From Brevibacillus sp. SYP-B805 (GTDB taxonomy: Bacteria > Bacillota > Bacilli > Brevibacillales > Brevibacillaceae), in the NCBI RefSeq assembly GCF_011059135.1, contig NZ_JAALGD010000003.1, forward strand, positions 213,881-277,880: a stretch of 64,000 bases of DNA. Direction: 5' to 3'. Below are positions 1 to 8,566 of this stretch, piece after piece. The notes under the pieces are model-generated. The model was not told the DNA's origin, searched no databases, and worked only from the letters and a program-made list of their open reading frames with translations. A program made the position numbers and the translations under genes. Within the stretch, counting starts at the first letter, position 1; every line of letters starts with the position of its first letter.

Positions 1-973
1 TCTTCAGGGTAGGCGACTGGGTGCCGGTGGTAACTTCCCCGATCGGTTCGTCGCCGGCAAACACCGGATAGTGGGAGCGCGGGATGCCGCGGTCGATCAT
101 TTCGATGCCGACCAGCTTGCGCGGCGCGCCGTTTTCCTTCTGGGCCTTCAGCACCTCCTGCCCGATAAACGGCACCGCTTTGTCCGTCTTGACCGCAAAG
201 CCGATCCCCGCTTCGATCGGGGTAATCTCTTTGGACAGCTCCTGGCCGTACAAAGGCAGGCGGGCTTCAAAACGGAGGGTATCCCGCGCCCCCAGGCCGC
301 ACGGCAGCAGCCCCTCTTCTTTCCCCGCTTCCAGCAGCTTCTCCCAGAGGGCCACCGCTTTGTCCGCGTCGAGATAGATTTCGAAGCCGTCTTCCCCGGT
401 ATAGCCGGTGCGGGAGACCAGGGCCGGGATGCCGTCCAGCTTGACGTCCGTCTTGAAACGGAACGAACCGATCTCGGACAGGTTGGTATCGGTAAGTTTC
501 TGCAGGATCGTTTCGGCCAGCGGTCCCTGGATGGCGAGCTGGGCCGTTTGCGGGGAGACATTCTCGATCCGGACATCGCCTGCCAGATGCTGCTGCATCC
601 AGGCGAAGTCTTTGTCGATATTGGAGGCGTTGATGACCAGCAGATAATGATCGTCCGCCAGTTTGTACACCAACAGATCGTCCACGGTGCCGCCGTCCGG
701 ATAGCACATCGCGCTGTACTGCGCCTGACCGGCCTCCAGCCTGGAGACGTCGTTCGTCGTCAGGCGCTGCAGGTACGCCAGCGCATCCGCTCCTTTCACC
801 TCCACTTCCCCCATGTGGGACACATCGAACAACCCTGCTCTTGTGCGCACCGCCTCATGTTCCTCGGTAATACTGGAAAACTGGACCGGCAGCTCCCAGC
901 CGCCGAAATCGATCGTTTTGCCGCCGTATCTGGCATACACCGGATACAGCGGGGTTCTTTTCAAGTCTGCCAT
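1..973 (-). CDS. gcvT: Aminomethyltransferase (glycine cleavage T-protein), 3' end cut by window edge
   Basis: This is the T-protein of the glycine cleavage system. It takes the aminomethyl group from the lipoylated H-protein and passes the one-carbon unit to tetrahydrofolate, releasing ammonia. The visible 324 residues start [10 protein letters not shown] and carry the family landmarks [10 protein letters not shown] (about 47-56) and [10 protein letters not shown] (about 95-104), where the catalytic aspartate lies. Roughly the last 40 residues are outside the window. The ATG at 973 is chosen because GGAGGTGG lies just upstream at a good distance. Expression should depend on the glycine riboswitch and terminator directly upstream. 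Divergent yqhH-yqhG matches the Bacillus arrangement; gcvPA and gcvPB would be expected beyond the left edge. Confidence 0.96.
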   Translation of the reverse strand, partial: MADLKRTPLYPVYARYGGKTIDFGGWELPVQFSSITEEHEAVRTRAGLFDVSHMGEVEVKGADALAYLQRLTTNDVSRLEAGQAQYSAMCYPDGGTVDDLLVYKLADDHYLLVINASNIDKDFAWMQQHLAGDVRIENVSPQTAQLAIQGPLAETILQKLTDTNLSEIGSFRFKTDVKLDGIPALVSRTGYTGEDGFEIYLDADKAVALWEKLLEAGKEEGLLPCGLGARDTLRFEARLPLYGQELSKEITPIEAGIGFAVKTDKAVPFIGQEVLKAQKENGAPRKLVGIEMIDRGIPRSHYPVFAGDEPIGEVTTGTQSPTLK

Positions 974-1037
974 CTGCAGCGCCACCTCCTGAAATTTTTC
1001 CATCCTTACCTTCCCCGTCGGAATGGAGTTTCACAAC

Positions 1038-1101
1038 AAAAAAAGACAGAAAAAAGAAGAACGCAAACCGCCGGCGAGCGGTTCCTTTCTTCTTCTCTGT
1101 C
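1038..1101 (-). terminator. Intrinsic terminator of the glycine riboswitch expression platform
   Basis: On the minus strand a long stem pairs GACAGAGAAGAAGAA with TTCTTCTTTTTTCTGTC around an inner AACCGC/GCGGTT stem, followed by seven T. The first bases of the stem overlap the 3' end of the second aptamer, so ligand-bound aptamer and terminator should be mutually exclusive. It lies between the riboswitch and the gcvT ribosome binding site. Confidence 0.9.
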
Positions 1102-1272
1102 CTTGGTACCTGAGAGTTACCTTGCCAAGAAGCAAGTTTCCCCTTTGGTGGCTCCATTGAGCTCTCTCCAGAGATGCGTCCGGCAGAGGTACTTTTGCCT
1201 GAGAGATTCACCGTCGCTGGCTTGCTCCTTCGGCGCCACAATGAAGTGGTCTCTCCCTGCTGCCATCATTCG
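1092..1272 (-). ncRNA. Tandem glycine riboswitch upstream of gcvT
   Basis: The minus strand shows two successive glycine aptamers. The first has GGGAGAGACC, then GCCGAAGGAGCAAG and GGTGAATCTCTCAGGCAAAA. The second has ATCTCTGGAGAGAG, then CACCAAAGGGG and GGTAACTCTCAGG. These are the conserved blocks of the gcvT-type tandem riboswitch. In this class glycine binding normally turns expression on, here by preventing formation of the terminator at 1038-1101. The ends are approximate because they were placed by eye. Confidence 0.95.
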
Positions 1273-1503
1273 CCCGATATGAAAGCGGGTGCAATCCTAC
1301 ATAACTTTACTCTGCTGTCGCATACTAGGGGAAAAACGGAAAGATTTTTCTCCTTTATCCTACCACGACCGCTATCCGTTGAAAATACAAAATTCGCAAC
1401 AAAACCGAAAAAACTTAACAAAATTCTTTTTACAGCAATTAATGTTAGCATTTTCGACAAGAAATCCGCAATAATTGTATGAATCAGGAAAGAAGGGATA
1501 GGA

Positions 1504-3171
1504 TTGCCGAATATTGCCTTCGACCGGTCGTGGATCGAGCCGTTCGCCCACTTGATGCAGAACGACGGGCCCTGGCACAAATGGGAGCTGTTCCAACTGG
1601 CGATCGAAGCGGAAGAGGCGCAGGCCGTCACCGCATTCGACCAGCTGCAATGCCTGAAATACCTTCCCCACCTCCAGCCCTATCCGCATCAATTGCAAAC
1701 GGCGGAGCGCGTCCTGAACGAGATGCGCGGCCGGGCGGTTCTGGCGGATGAGGTGGGGCTGGGCAAAACCATCGAAGCGGGGCTGATCATGAAGGAGTAC
1801 ATGGTGCGGGGGCTGGCGAAAAAGATCCTGATCCTCGTCCCGGCTTCCCTGGTGATCCAGTGGACGAAGGAATTGAACCAGAAGTTCGGCATCCCTGCGG
1901 TAGCCCAGAAAAAGGAGTACATGTGGCGCCAGTACGATGTGGTCGTGGCCTCCATCGACACGGCCAAACGGGACCCGCACCGCCGCCACGTCCTGGACAT
2001 CGACTACGACATGCTGATCATCGATGAGGCCCATAAGCTGAAAAACAAGCGGACGCGCAACTACCAGTTCGTCAAGGAGATCAGGAAGAAGTACTGCCTG
2101 CTTTTGACGGCAACCCCTCTGCAGAACGACATGGATGAACTGTACAATCTGATCAACCTGCTGCGCCCCGGCCATCTCGGCCACAGCAGCGCCTTTGCCG
2201 CCAATTACGTGGAAGGAAAGCGGCAGGCGAAAAACAACGAGAAGCTGAAGGAAGAGATCGACAAAGTGATGATTCGCAACAAGCGCAGCGATGGCGGCAT
2301 CCATTTCACGACGCGGCGGGTGCAGTCCGTCCCGATTGAGCTCTCGCCGGAGGAAATGGCGCTGTATCAAGGCGTCACCCGCTTCGTCCGGGAGCATTAC
2401 CGGTCGGAGGCGGGCGCCCTGAACGCCCTGGCGCTGATCACGCTGCAGCGGGAGGTGTGCTCCAGCCGGGAAGCGGCGTTCATGACCTTGTACAACCTGT
2501 ACCGGCGAACCGCCGAAGATTCACCGATCCGCCCCTCCATCATGGAGTTGGTGGAGATGATCAAGCGGATTGAGACCCATTCCAAGGCCGCCAAAACGGT
2601 GGAGCTGATCAAGCAGATCAACGACAAGGTGATCATTTTCACCGAATACCGGGCGACCCAAAACTACCTGCAAAAATATCTGCATGAGCACGGCATCACC
2701 TCCGTCCCGTTTCGCGGCGGATTCAAGCGCAGCAAGAAAGACTGGATGACCGACCTGTTCCAGAACCGGGTGCAGGTGCTGATCGCCACCGAAGCGGGCG
2801 GCGAAGGGATTAATCTGCAGTTTTGCAACCAGGTGATCAATTATGACATGCCCTGGAATCCGATGCGGGTGGAACAGCGGATCGGCCGGGTCCACCGGCT
2901 GGGCCAGCAGCGGGACGTCTTCATCTACAACCTGTCGACCACCGGCACGATTGAGGAGCATATCCTGCATCTGCTCTACGAAAAAATCGATTTGTTCGAG
3001 ATGGTGATAGGCGAGCTGGATGAGATCGTGGAGCGGCTCAACCTGTCGAACAGCCTGGAAGAGAACCTGATCAGCATCATCCTGGAATCCCGTTCGGAGA
3101 AGGAGATGGCCCTGAAGCTGGACAACATGGGGCAGGCGATCCGGGCCGTCAAGAGAACCCCGCCGACTTAA
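1504..3171 (+). CDS. yqhH: SNF2-family helicase-like ATPase (YqhH)
   Basis: A 555-residue SWI2/SNF2 ATPase. Walker A DEVGLGKTIEAG is at about 82-93, the DEAH box IIDEAHKLKN at 172-181, motif III TATPLQN near 202, and the C-terminal RecA lobe carries EAGGEGINLQ (about 431) and QRIGRVHRLGQQ (about 458). No substrate domain beyond the two lobes is obvious, as in B. subtilis YqhH. The TTG start at 1504 has AGGAAAGAAGGG upstream. The gene runs divergently from gcvT, as in Bacillus, with yqhG downstream. The last codons (TPPT) and the stop lie inside a palindromic repeat that begins at about 3157, so the native C-terminus may have been altered. Role in the cell is unknown. Confidence 0.92.
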   Translation: MPNIAFDRSWIEPFAHLMQNDGPWHKWELFQLAIEAEEAQAVTAFDQLQCLKYLPHLQPYPHQLQTAERVLNEMRGRAVLADEVGLGKTIEAGLIMKEYMVRGLAKKILILVPASLVIQWTKELNQKFGIPAVAQKKEYMWRQYDVVVASIDTAKRDPHRRHVLDIDYDMLIIDEAHKLKNKRTRNYQFVKEIRKKYCLLLTATPLQNDMDELYNLINLLRPGHLGHSSAFAANYVEGKRQAKNNEKLKEEIDKVMIRNKRSDGGIHFTTRRVQSVPIELSPEEMALYQGVTRFVREHYRSEAGALNALALITLQREVCSSREAAFMTLYNLYRRTAEDSPIRPSIMELVEMIKRIETHSKAAKTVELIKQINDKVIIFTEYRATQNYLQKYLHEHGITSVPFRGGFKRSKKDWMTDLFQNRVQVLIATEAGGEGINLQFCNQVINYDMPWNPMRVEQRIGRVHRLGQQRDVFIYNLSTTGTIEEHILHLLYEKIDLFEMVIGELDEIVERLNLSNSLEENLISIILESRSEKEMALKLDNMGQAIRAVKRTPPT

Positions 3172-3271
3172 GCGAACGCTCCACCCACTCGGCGATAGCT
3201 ATCGCTGCGCCGAGTGGGGGCCCTTGCTGGTGTCGGCGGGAGCCCCCAACCTTTCTTACTTCGATTTAGCG
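3157..3271 (+). repeat. Palindromic repeat locus 1 (nested, two units)
   Basis: The outer stem pairs CCCCGCCGAC (from 3158) with GTCGGCGGGAG (about 3225-3235). An inner unit pairs CCACTCGGC with GCCGAGTGGGG around GATAGCTATCGCTGC. The right side continues CCCCCAACCTTTCTTACTTCG, a tail shared with other loci. The left arm overlaps the end of yqhH and provides its TAA. Confidence 0.85.
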
Positions 3272-3421
3272 CTCCAGAGAACAAATCCCAGACGGGCTGG
3301 CTGCCGCAGGCCGTCCAGTAGCGTCCTCTCCGCACGACGCCGGCAGCATCGCCCATCCTTCCGCTTTCGGGCTGATCATCGGGCGTTCCCGGCTCATTCT
3401 CGTAAAGGAGGCATTCCGGCC

Positions 3422-4489
3422 ATGAATCAGCAGCAGGTTCGCCAGTATGTGGAACGGTATTTGTCCGCCTTCTCCACCCATGTCATGGAAACGCACCCCG
3501 CCTACCTCACCGTCAAGCTGCCGGTGGAGGTGGACAAGGATATCGGCAACCGTCCGTTTTACTGGAGCTGGGTGGAGAAGATGAACATACCGCCACAGCC
3601 GATGATCCTTACCTTTTTTTTCGATCCGGAGAACATTCCGCAGGGTATGCGGGGCGAATTCGTTCACTTCGGGGCAAACCGGCTGCAGCAGATGTTCCAG
3701 TCGGCCAAACGGCACGGCCGGTTCGTCTGCATGTATGAACAGAGCCAGTCCCTGCCATCCAAAGGCATGGCGGCCGGCCGCCGTTCCTCCCCCCTTACAC
3801 CCTGGCTGGGCGTTAATGTCAAAGTCTCGTTTCTCTGCGACAAAAAACGGGATATGCTGCTTTATCTCGGGGTGAATCTCTATCAGCCGCGGATCGTGCA
3901 TGATTTTTATCCGTTCCTGCGGCGCCTCTCCCTTTCCCCTGCCATTCCCCCCTATCACTACACCCAGGAGCATCGAATCACGATCGCGCAAGCCTGGCAA
4001 ATGATCGAGCGGGAGGTGGAACAGCGCATCGGGGAGGTGGATCAAAGCTGGGCGGATGAGGCCCGGGAACGTCTGGAGGAAGAACTGGAGATCCTGGAAG
4101 CCTATTATGCGGAGCTTGCCATGCGGGAGGCACCGGAGGGGGAGGAAGCGGCCTCTGCCGAGGATGGACCGCAGCATGTTCCCGAACCGGAGCCCGTTTC
4201 CGCACCGGTGGATGACGCAAGCCCATCGCCGCCGGACACGCCGGCCCCCGTCGATCTGGGGGATTTCCGCGCAGGAGGGGGCCGCATTCTCGATTTTCTG
4301 CGCATGCATGCCATTCCGGAAACACCCAGGGAAGCGATCGATCAGACAGCCTGGCGCAAAAGCACGCCGAAGGAGGAAAAAGAGCGGCGCATCGCCGAAC
4401 TGCGTTGGCAGTATGAACCGCGAATCGAGGTTCAGGTGATCAACGGCGGTCTCTTTTTCCTGCACAACATACCGCCGTTTTCCAGCTAG
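3422..4489 (+). CDS. yqhG: YqhG family protein
   Basis: A 355-residue soluble protein of the YqhG family, recognised by its N-terminal block (VRQYVERYLSAF, then the ETHPAYLTVKLP and DKDIGNRPFYWSW segments) and its position after yqhH beside gcvT. The ATG at 3422 is preceded by AAAGGAGG; the reading frame is open further upstream but that part runs through the repeat element and has no start context. Residues about 235-290 form an acidic, proline-rich stretch (GEEAASAEDG, PEPEPVSAP, PSPPDTPAP) that looks like a disordered linker and makes the protein longer than I would expect for the family. No biochemical role is known. Confidence 0.88.
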   Translation: MNQQQVRQYVERYLSAFSTHVMETHPAYLTVKLPVEVDKDIGNRPFYWSWVEKMNIPPQPMILTFFFDPENIPQGMRGEFVHFGANRLQQMFQSAKRHGRFVCMYEQSQSLPSKGMAAGRRSSPLTPWLGVNVKVSFLCDKKRDMLLYLGVNLYQPRIVHDFYPFLRRLSLSPAIPPYHYTQEHRITIAQAWQMIEREVEQRIGEVDQSWADEARERLEEELEILEAYYAELAMREAPEGEEAASAEDGPQHVPEPEPVSAPVDDASPSPPDTPAPVDLGDFRAGGGRILDFLRMHAIPETPREAIDQTAWRKSTPKEEKERRIAELRWQYEPRIEVQVINGGLFFLHNIPPFSS

Positions 4490-4610
4490 GGATGGCAAAA
4501 GGCGGGGAAAAATGTAAAACAGCAGCGAGAAAAAAATATCCCCCGCTGACAGCTTGCAACAAATCTTTTTCCTGCAGCTGGCTACAATGGGAGATAAGCA
4601 TGAGAAAAGG

Positions 4611-5465
4611 ATGGTGGTGCGGATGATCCGGCGGGCACCTTTGCTCCTTGTCGTCCTTCTTCTGCTGCTGCATGCCCAAACGGCAGGCGCCGAGGGAACC
4701 TGGCAGGGGACGTTGACCAAAAACATTCAACAGTGGATCCAGACGATCAGCCGGCAGGACCCGCAGTTTGCCGCCTGGAAACGAGCGGATACGGAGATCA
4801 GAGCCCTCGGCGTGAACCAGCACCAATGGCTGGTCACCGTCCGGGAAGATGGCCGTCAGGTGGGATATCTGGTAGTCGGGGAGGTGGATACCGCCGCGTC
4901 GGGCAGCGGTCCGGTCTTTGCGCTGCTGGAATACGGAGCGGGCGCCTATATCCTGTTTGACGAGGCGATTGCGCCCGATGACGGGACCGCTGTCCCCGTG
5001 TACGACGGATTCGCTTCCTTCTGGCAGGTGACGGACAAGGAACAGACGCGGTATGTGGACGCCAAGACAGGGGAACGTTATCCGGAAGGGTTCCTGCCTG
5101 ATCCCCCGACCATGGGTTCCGTGGAACCGGACGGGCTCGTTACAGCGGAGAAGAAACTGACGGCCGCGCGGGTGCTGACCGCTCAGGAAACCAATCCGTT
5201 TGACCGGATCGACTGGGTGATGAAGGCAGCCGATAAGACGCGGGACTCCTCCCGGGACGATGCCTGGCAAACGCTGACGCAGCCATCTGCCCACCAACCC
5301 GCCATCCTGACCGTCTCCCTTTTTCACGATCAGGTGACCGCCCCCTTCACCATCGGGTCGGTGCATCTGTGGAGCGATGAGGCCGCCTATGTCGGGGTAT
5401 GGGATGAGGGGCTGCGCTTTCTTCCCATTTCCTATGTCAGGCAAGTCGGAACATTGATTAAATGA
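4611..5465 (+). CDS. Secreted protein of unknown function
   Basis: About 284 residues with a typical Sec signal peptide: RMIRRAP, then LLLVVLLLLL, then AQTAGAEG, with likely cleavage after AGA. The mature part has no cysteines or repeats that I can see and resembles no family I know. It follows yqhG by about 120 bases on the same strand. The start is uncertain: ATG at 4611 is annotated, ATG at 4623 has AAGG about 12 bases upstream, and an in-frame ATG exists at 4587. No plus-strand terminator follows; the hairpin at 5470-5497 has its T-run on the other strand. Confidence 0.7.
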   Translation: MVVRMIRRAPLLLVVLLLLLHAQTAGAEGTWQGTLTKNIQQWIQTISRQDPQFAAWKRADTEIRALGVNQHQWLVTVREDGRQVGYLVVGEVDTAASGSGPVFALLEYGAGAYILFDEAIAPDDGTAVPVYDGFASFWQVTDKEQTRYVDAKTGERYPEGFLPDPPTMGSVEPDGLVTAEKKLTAARVLTAQETNPFDRIDWVMKAADKTRDSSRDDAWQTLTQPSAHQPAILTVSLFHDQVTAPFTIGSVHLWSDEAAYVGVWDEGLRFLPISYVRQVGTLIK

Positions 5466-5469
5466 CATG

Positions 5470-5497
5470 AAAAAAGTGCCGATTCTGGTCGGCACTT
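5470..5497 (-). terminator. Intrinsic terminator after ykuS
   Basis: On the minus strand AAGTGCCGA pairs with TCGGCACTT, followed by six T. It closes the leftward operon of peptidase, aroK, yqzE and ykuS. Confidence 0.85.
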
Positions 5498-5531
5498 GGT
5501 TCGAAGCGTCCGCTCAGTCGGCTGGGTCCAC

Positions 5532-5786
5532 TCATCGATGCTTGGTCGGAGAGAGGCGGACGTGAACGGCATGGAAAACTTCGTCGGCCGTCATTCCCTC
5601 CGCATTGATGACCGGCGCGCCGGTGATCGACTTGCTCTGATCGTTCAGCACGTTGACATTCTGGCCGGTGATGACGACGGCGTCCACCATCTGCTGCCAG
5701 TTCCCCAGGTCCACCACCTCGTACCCATTGTCGCGCAGCATCTTTCGGATGTGCGTCAATGAACCTTCCACGGCAACTCTCGGCAT
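5532..5786 (-). CDS. ykuS: UPF0180 family protein (YkuS-like)
   Basis: An 84-residue protein starting MPRVAVEGSLTHIRKMLRDN and containing the family signature VVITGQNVNVL and INAEGMTADEV. This matches the small UPF0180/YkuS family of Bacillota, whose function is not established. It is the last gene of a leftward cluster (yqzE ends 25 bases upstream) and is followed by a clear terminator. A GGGGGAGGTAGC-type ribosome binding site precedes the ATG. Confidence 0.88.
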   Translation of the reverse strand: MPRVAVEGSLTHIRKMLRDNGYEVVDLGNWQQMVDAVVITGQNVNVLNDQSKSITGAPVINAEGMTADEVFHAVHVRLSPTKHR

Positions 5787-5811
5787 ACGCTACCTCCCCC
5801 TGTTGCGTTGG

Positions 5812-5973
5812 TTATTTGCGCAAAAACAGCTTGATTGACATGGGGATCGCGCCAAACCAGCGGGATGTCCATGCCTCCCTCGGCGCTTTCCTCTTTTTTC
5901 GTTCTTCGACAGGGGTCTCCATATACGCGACAAATGACTTCGTCAGATACTTCAAATACTCTTGAAACGACAT
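5812..5973 (-). CDS. yqzE: YqzE family protein
   Basis: A 53-residue basic protein starting MSFQEYLKYLTKSFVAYMET and ending in KLFLRK, matching YqzE, which in B. subtilis follows the comG operon. The ATG at 5973 has AAGGAGAG upstream; longer in-frame starts have no ribosome binding site. The C-terminal part (SRWFGAIPMSIKLFL) is amphipathic to hydrophobic and may be a membrane segment. It sits between aroK and ykuS in one leftward transcription unit. Function unknown; comG itself is not in the window. Confidence 0.85.
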   Translation of the reverse strand: MSFQEYLKYLTKSFVAYMETPVEERKKRKAPREAWTSRWFGAIPMSIKLFLRK

Positions 5974-6010
5974 GCCACGCTCTCCTTCCTGCCGACATCC
6001 CTGTACAACC

Positions 6011-6532
6011 TTAGTCTGTCCGGAAGGGCACGTGTTCAACCATCTTTGCAGCAATTTCCGCCACGATGGTCTCCACCTGCTTGGCGGTTGTATCAATTTT
6101 CAGCGGGGCAAAGTCATAGGCGCCCGCCCGCTCCTGCAGCAGCGCTTTCACCCGGGCGGCCGGGTCGCCTGCCAGCAGCGGCCGTCCTGCATCCGAAGAA
6201 ACCCGCCGGACAATCTCCGCTTCGTCCGCAAACAAGGCCACCACGAGCCCCCCCTGTAGCATGGCGGTCACATTGGCCGGACGCAGCACCGCCCCGCCCC
6301 CGGTCGCAATCACCTGCCGCTGCTGTCCCAGGAGTTCGGCCAGCAGCGCGCTCTCCACATCCCGGAAATAAGCTTCCCCCTTCGTCCGGAACAATTCGGG
6401 GATGGATCGCCCTTCCCTTTCCGCGATCCGTCTGTCCAGATCGACGTAGGTCCAATTCAGTTTGGCCGCCAGCGCCCTGCCGACGGTGGATTTTCCGGTT
6501 CCCATAAAACCGACCAGCACAATGTTCTCCAT
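6011..6532 (-). CDS. aroK: Shikimate kinase
   Basis: A 173-residue P-loop kinase that phosphorylates shikimate at the 3-hydroxyl, the fifth step of the chorismate pathway. It has Walker A GFMGTGKST (about 8-16), the shikimate-binding DLDRRIAEREG (about 33-43), EAYFRDVES with the conserved arginine, ATGGGAVLR (about 78-86) and the lid sequence GRPLLAG. The ATG at 6532 is used because AAAGGGAG lies upstream; a longer open frame to 6601 lacks one and would overlap the peptidase gene. It lies 22 bases downstream of the peptidase stop, so the two are probably cotranscribed. Confidence 0.95.
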   Translation of the reverse strand: MENIVLVGFMGTGKSTVGRALAAKLNWTYVDLDRRIAEREGRSIPELFRTKGEAYFRDVESALLAELLGQQRQVIATGGGAVLRPANVTAMLQGGLVVALFADEAEIVRRVSSDAGRPLLAGDPAARVKALLQERAGAYDFAPLKIDTTAKQVETIVAEIAAKMVEHVPFRTD

Positions 6533-6554
6533 GCTCGGCTCAAACTCCCTTTCG

Positions 6555-8411
6555 TCACGATTCACGGCCGTCAGCCACGGTGATTTTGAGAATGTGCGCA
6601 TCCGCCTGATACTCCGTCCGGTAATGCAGCACCTGCCTGAAGAAGTCGAGCGGCACCATGGTCCGATCCTTGATCTCGGCCACCGGCACCGGCAGCTGGA
6701 TCGGCTTCCCGTTGAGGATTACCTGTCTGCTCCCGCTCTTTACGGTAATCACGTTGTCTCCCCCGCGCAGGCGGAACGCTTGCTTCTCCTTCGTCCATTC
6801 CACGCGGTAGCCCAGTTTCTCCATCACATCGCGCACCGGTATGTAGACGGTATTGCCGCGTATGCGCGCGGGGACGCTTGGATAAAAGCTCACCCCGTTC
6901 AGCACCATATTGACATAATAATCGATCTGCAAGGGGATGAAGTCCTCGGCGTTGGGCCGTTTCACATTGGGGACGAAATAACGGGCTTCCCCCTGCAGGG
7001 TCTGTCCCAGCGCCTGGTCGAGATGTTCCGCTCCGATCACGGCGCCATGGTAGCTGAGCTGCACCCTTTTCAAAAAGTCGCTGAATGGCTTGTCGCCGAT
7101 CTGCCTGCGCAGATTGTCAAACAGCAGCGGTCCTTCGGCATACCAGGTCCATTCGAACTCATCGTTGGTGGCAAACTGGGTCAGCTGCTTCTCCATCCGG
7201 CCGTGCGGATACCATTTCACCAGCCTTTCCCGATCCGCCCGGTACTGCTGAAGCAGCGAGTCCGCCGCCGCTTGCCCGTAGCGCTGCTTCCGGTAATAAT
7301 AGACGCTCAACTGCACAAGCCCTTCGTCCAGCCAGCCATGCGACGCTTCCAGCGTGGCCACGCTGTTGTACCACCAGAGATGGCCGATCTCATGCGGCAG
7401 CCAGTGGTCCACGGAATGATCGTCAAACAGATTGCGGCGGAAAATGGCCAGGTTGGCGTATTCCATCGCGTGGGTAAACGTATTGGTCTCGGCAATTGCC
7501 ACATGGGGATATGGCAGGGGACCGAACTGCTGGATATAAACGGGAAATACCTGTTCGGCAATCGCCTTGATCCGGTTGATCTCCTCCCGGTTCGTGGAGG
7601 CGATGTCCACGGTAAGATCCGGTCCCAACCGCATCGTTTCCACATGGTAAAGCGGGCTGCCTACCAGGGAGAAGTTGAGGATTTTTTTGGCCTGGTAGCG
7701 AATCTCCTGCCTGCCTTGTCCGGTTTTGCGCGCTTCGCCCGTGCCCCAGGAGGTTACCCATTGGTACCCTTCCGGGGAAGAGAACGTGACATCATAGTCG
7801 GCGTAATGATAGACGAACGGGTCTCCAAAGCCCCCCCGCGCAGGCGGCTCATACCAGACCCCGTGTTGATTCAACGCCCCCAGCATCGGATACCAGTTGG
7901 TCAGCGTCCAGATATCGTCCTTTACGCCGAACCGGGTCCCGGCCCTCGGGATGTTGGTCTCAAACTCGACCGTCAGCGTGGTCCGCTTCTCCTGTTTGAA
8001 CGCATTGGGAAACACGATGACCGCATTGCGCCGCTCATAGGCGACCGGCTTGTCCGCATGCCGAATCGACGTAATCGTTATCGGGCTCCAGGGATAGTCG
8101 TAAAGAAAAAAACGCAAATCGGACGTTTTCGGATTGTCGAACGAAAGCTGCATCTTTCCCTTGATCTTCGCCTCATTGGTGAGGAGAGACGCTTGTATGG
8201 TATAGGCGGGATGCAGATCTTTCACATAGGACGGAAGCGGCGGATCATAGGCGAACGGATCCGCTCCAGCCGCAGCGGATTGTGCCGGAACGGCCGGCCG
8301 GGGCGTCAGCCATTTGGCGATCAGCGGCCATTTGGCCACGATGCCGACAGCGCCAAACATTACCAGAATCGTCAGGCAGACCAGCAAGCTTGTTTTCTGT
8401 ATCGTTTTCAT
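6555..8411 (-). CDS. Membrane-anchored M1-family metallopeptidase with C-terminal stalk domain
   Basis: A 618-residue protein. After MKTIQKTS there is one transmembrane segment (LLVCLTILVMFGAVGIVA), placing the rest outside the cell. The catalytic region has the exopeptidase-type motif HAMEYANLAIF (about 310), zinc motif HEIGHLWW (about 335) and, 18 residues on, the third ligand in WLDEGLVQ, as in M1 aminopeptidases. Residues about 500-618 (NTVYIPVRDVMEKLGYRVEW, later RTMVPLDFF) match the copper-amine-oxidase N-like domain, a common module of Bacillota surface proteins. ATG 8411 with GGGAG upstream is preferred; 8426 and 8450 are possible. It heads the leftward unit containing aroK. Confidence 0.85.
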   Translation of the reverse strand: MKTIQKTSLLVCLTILVMFGAVGIVAKWPLIAKWLTPRPAVPAQSAAAGADPFAYDPPLPSYVKDLHPAYTIQASLLTNEAKIKGKMQLSFDNPKTSDLRFFLYDYPWSPITITSIRHADKPVAYERRNAVIVFPNAFKQEKRTTLTVEFETNIPRAGTRFGVKDDIWTLTNWYPMLGALNQHGVWYEPPARGGFGDPFVYHYADYDVTFSSPEGYQWVTSWGTGEARKTGQGRQEIRYQAKKILNFSLVGSPLYHVETMRLGPDLTVDIASTNREEINRIKAIAEQVFPVYIQQFGPLPYPHVAIAETNTFTHAMEYANLAIFRRNLFDDHSVDHWLPHEIGHLWWYNSVATLEASHGWLDEGLVQLSVYYYRKQRYGQAAADSLLQQYRADRERLVKWYPHGRMEKQLTQFATNDEFEWTWYAEGPLLFDNLRRQIGDKPFSDFLKRVQLSYHGAVIGAEHLDQALGQTLQGEARYFVPNVKRPNAEDFIPLQIDYYVNMVLNGVSFYPSVPARIRGNTVYIPVRDVMEKLGYRVEWTKEKQAFRLRGGDNVITVKSGSRQVILNGKPIQLPVPVAEIKDRTMVPLDFFRQVLHYRTEYQADAHILKITVADGRES

Positions 8412-8512
8412 GCCTACTCCCATCATCCAATCCTTATGCTTTTCCCACATTGTAACAAAAACTCGGCTTGTCGCCCAATCCTAATGGCGAAAGTTAGCTG
8501 CTTTCTGTAAGT

Positions 8513-8553
8513 AAAAAAATACACCGGACGAGCCGCTTGGGTCTCGCCCGGTG
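8513..8553 (-). terminator. Intrinsic terminator after pxpA
   Basis: On the minus strand CACCGGGCGAG pairs with CTCGTCCGGTG and is followed by TATTTTTTT. It separates pxpA from the peptidase gene downstream. Confidence 0.88.
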
Positions 8554-8566
8554 GGTTACACGTATC

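Noticed and set aside
1372..2397. A 341-codon minus-strand frame inside yqhH
   Set aside because: It runs antisense to the SNF2 motifs, has no family resemblance, and its end crosses the intergenic promoter region.
3224..3421. N-terminal extension of YqhG by 66 codons
   Set aside because: The extension reads through the repeat element and has no start context, while ATG 3422 has AAAGGAGG upstream and matches the family N-terminus.
3266..4726. A 486-codon minus-strand frame across yqhG
   Set aside because: Antisense shadow of yqhG and of the start of the next gene; no start signals and a His/Arg-rich composition.
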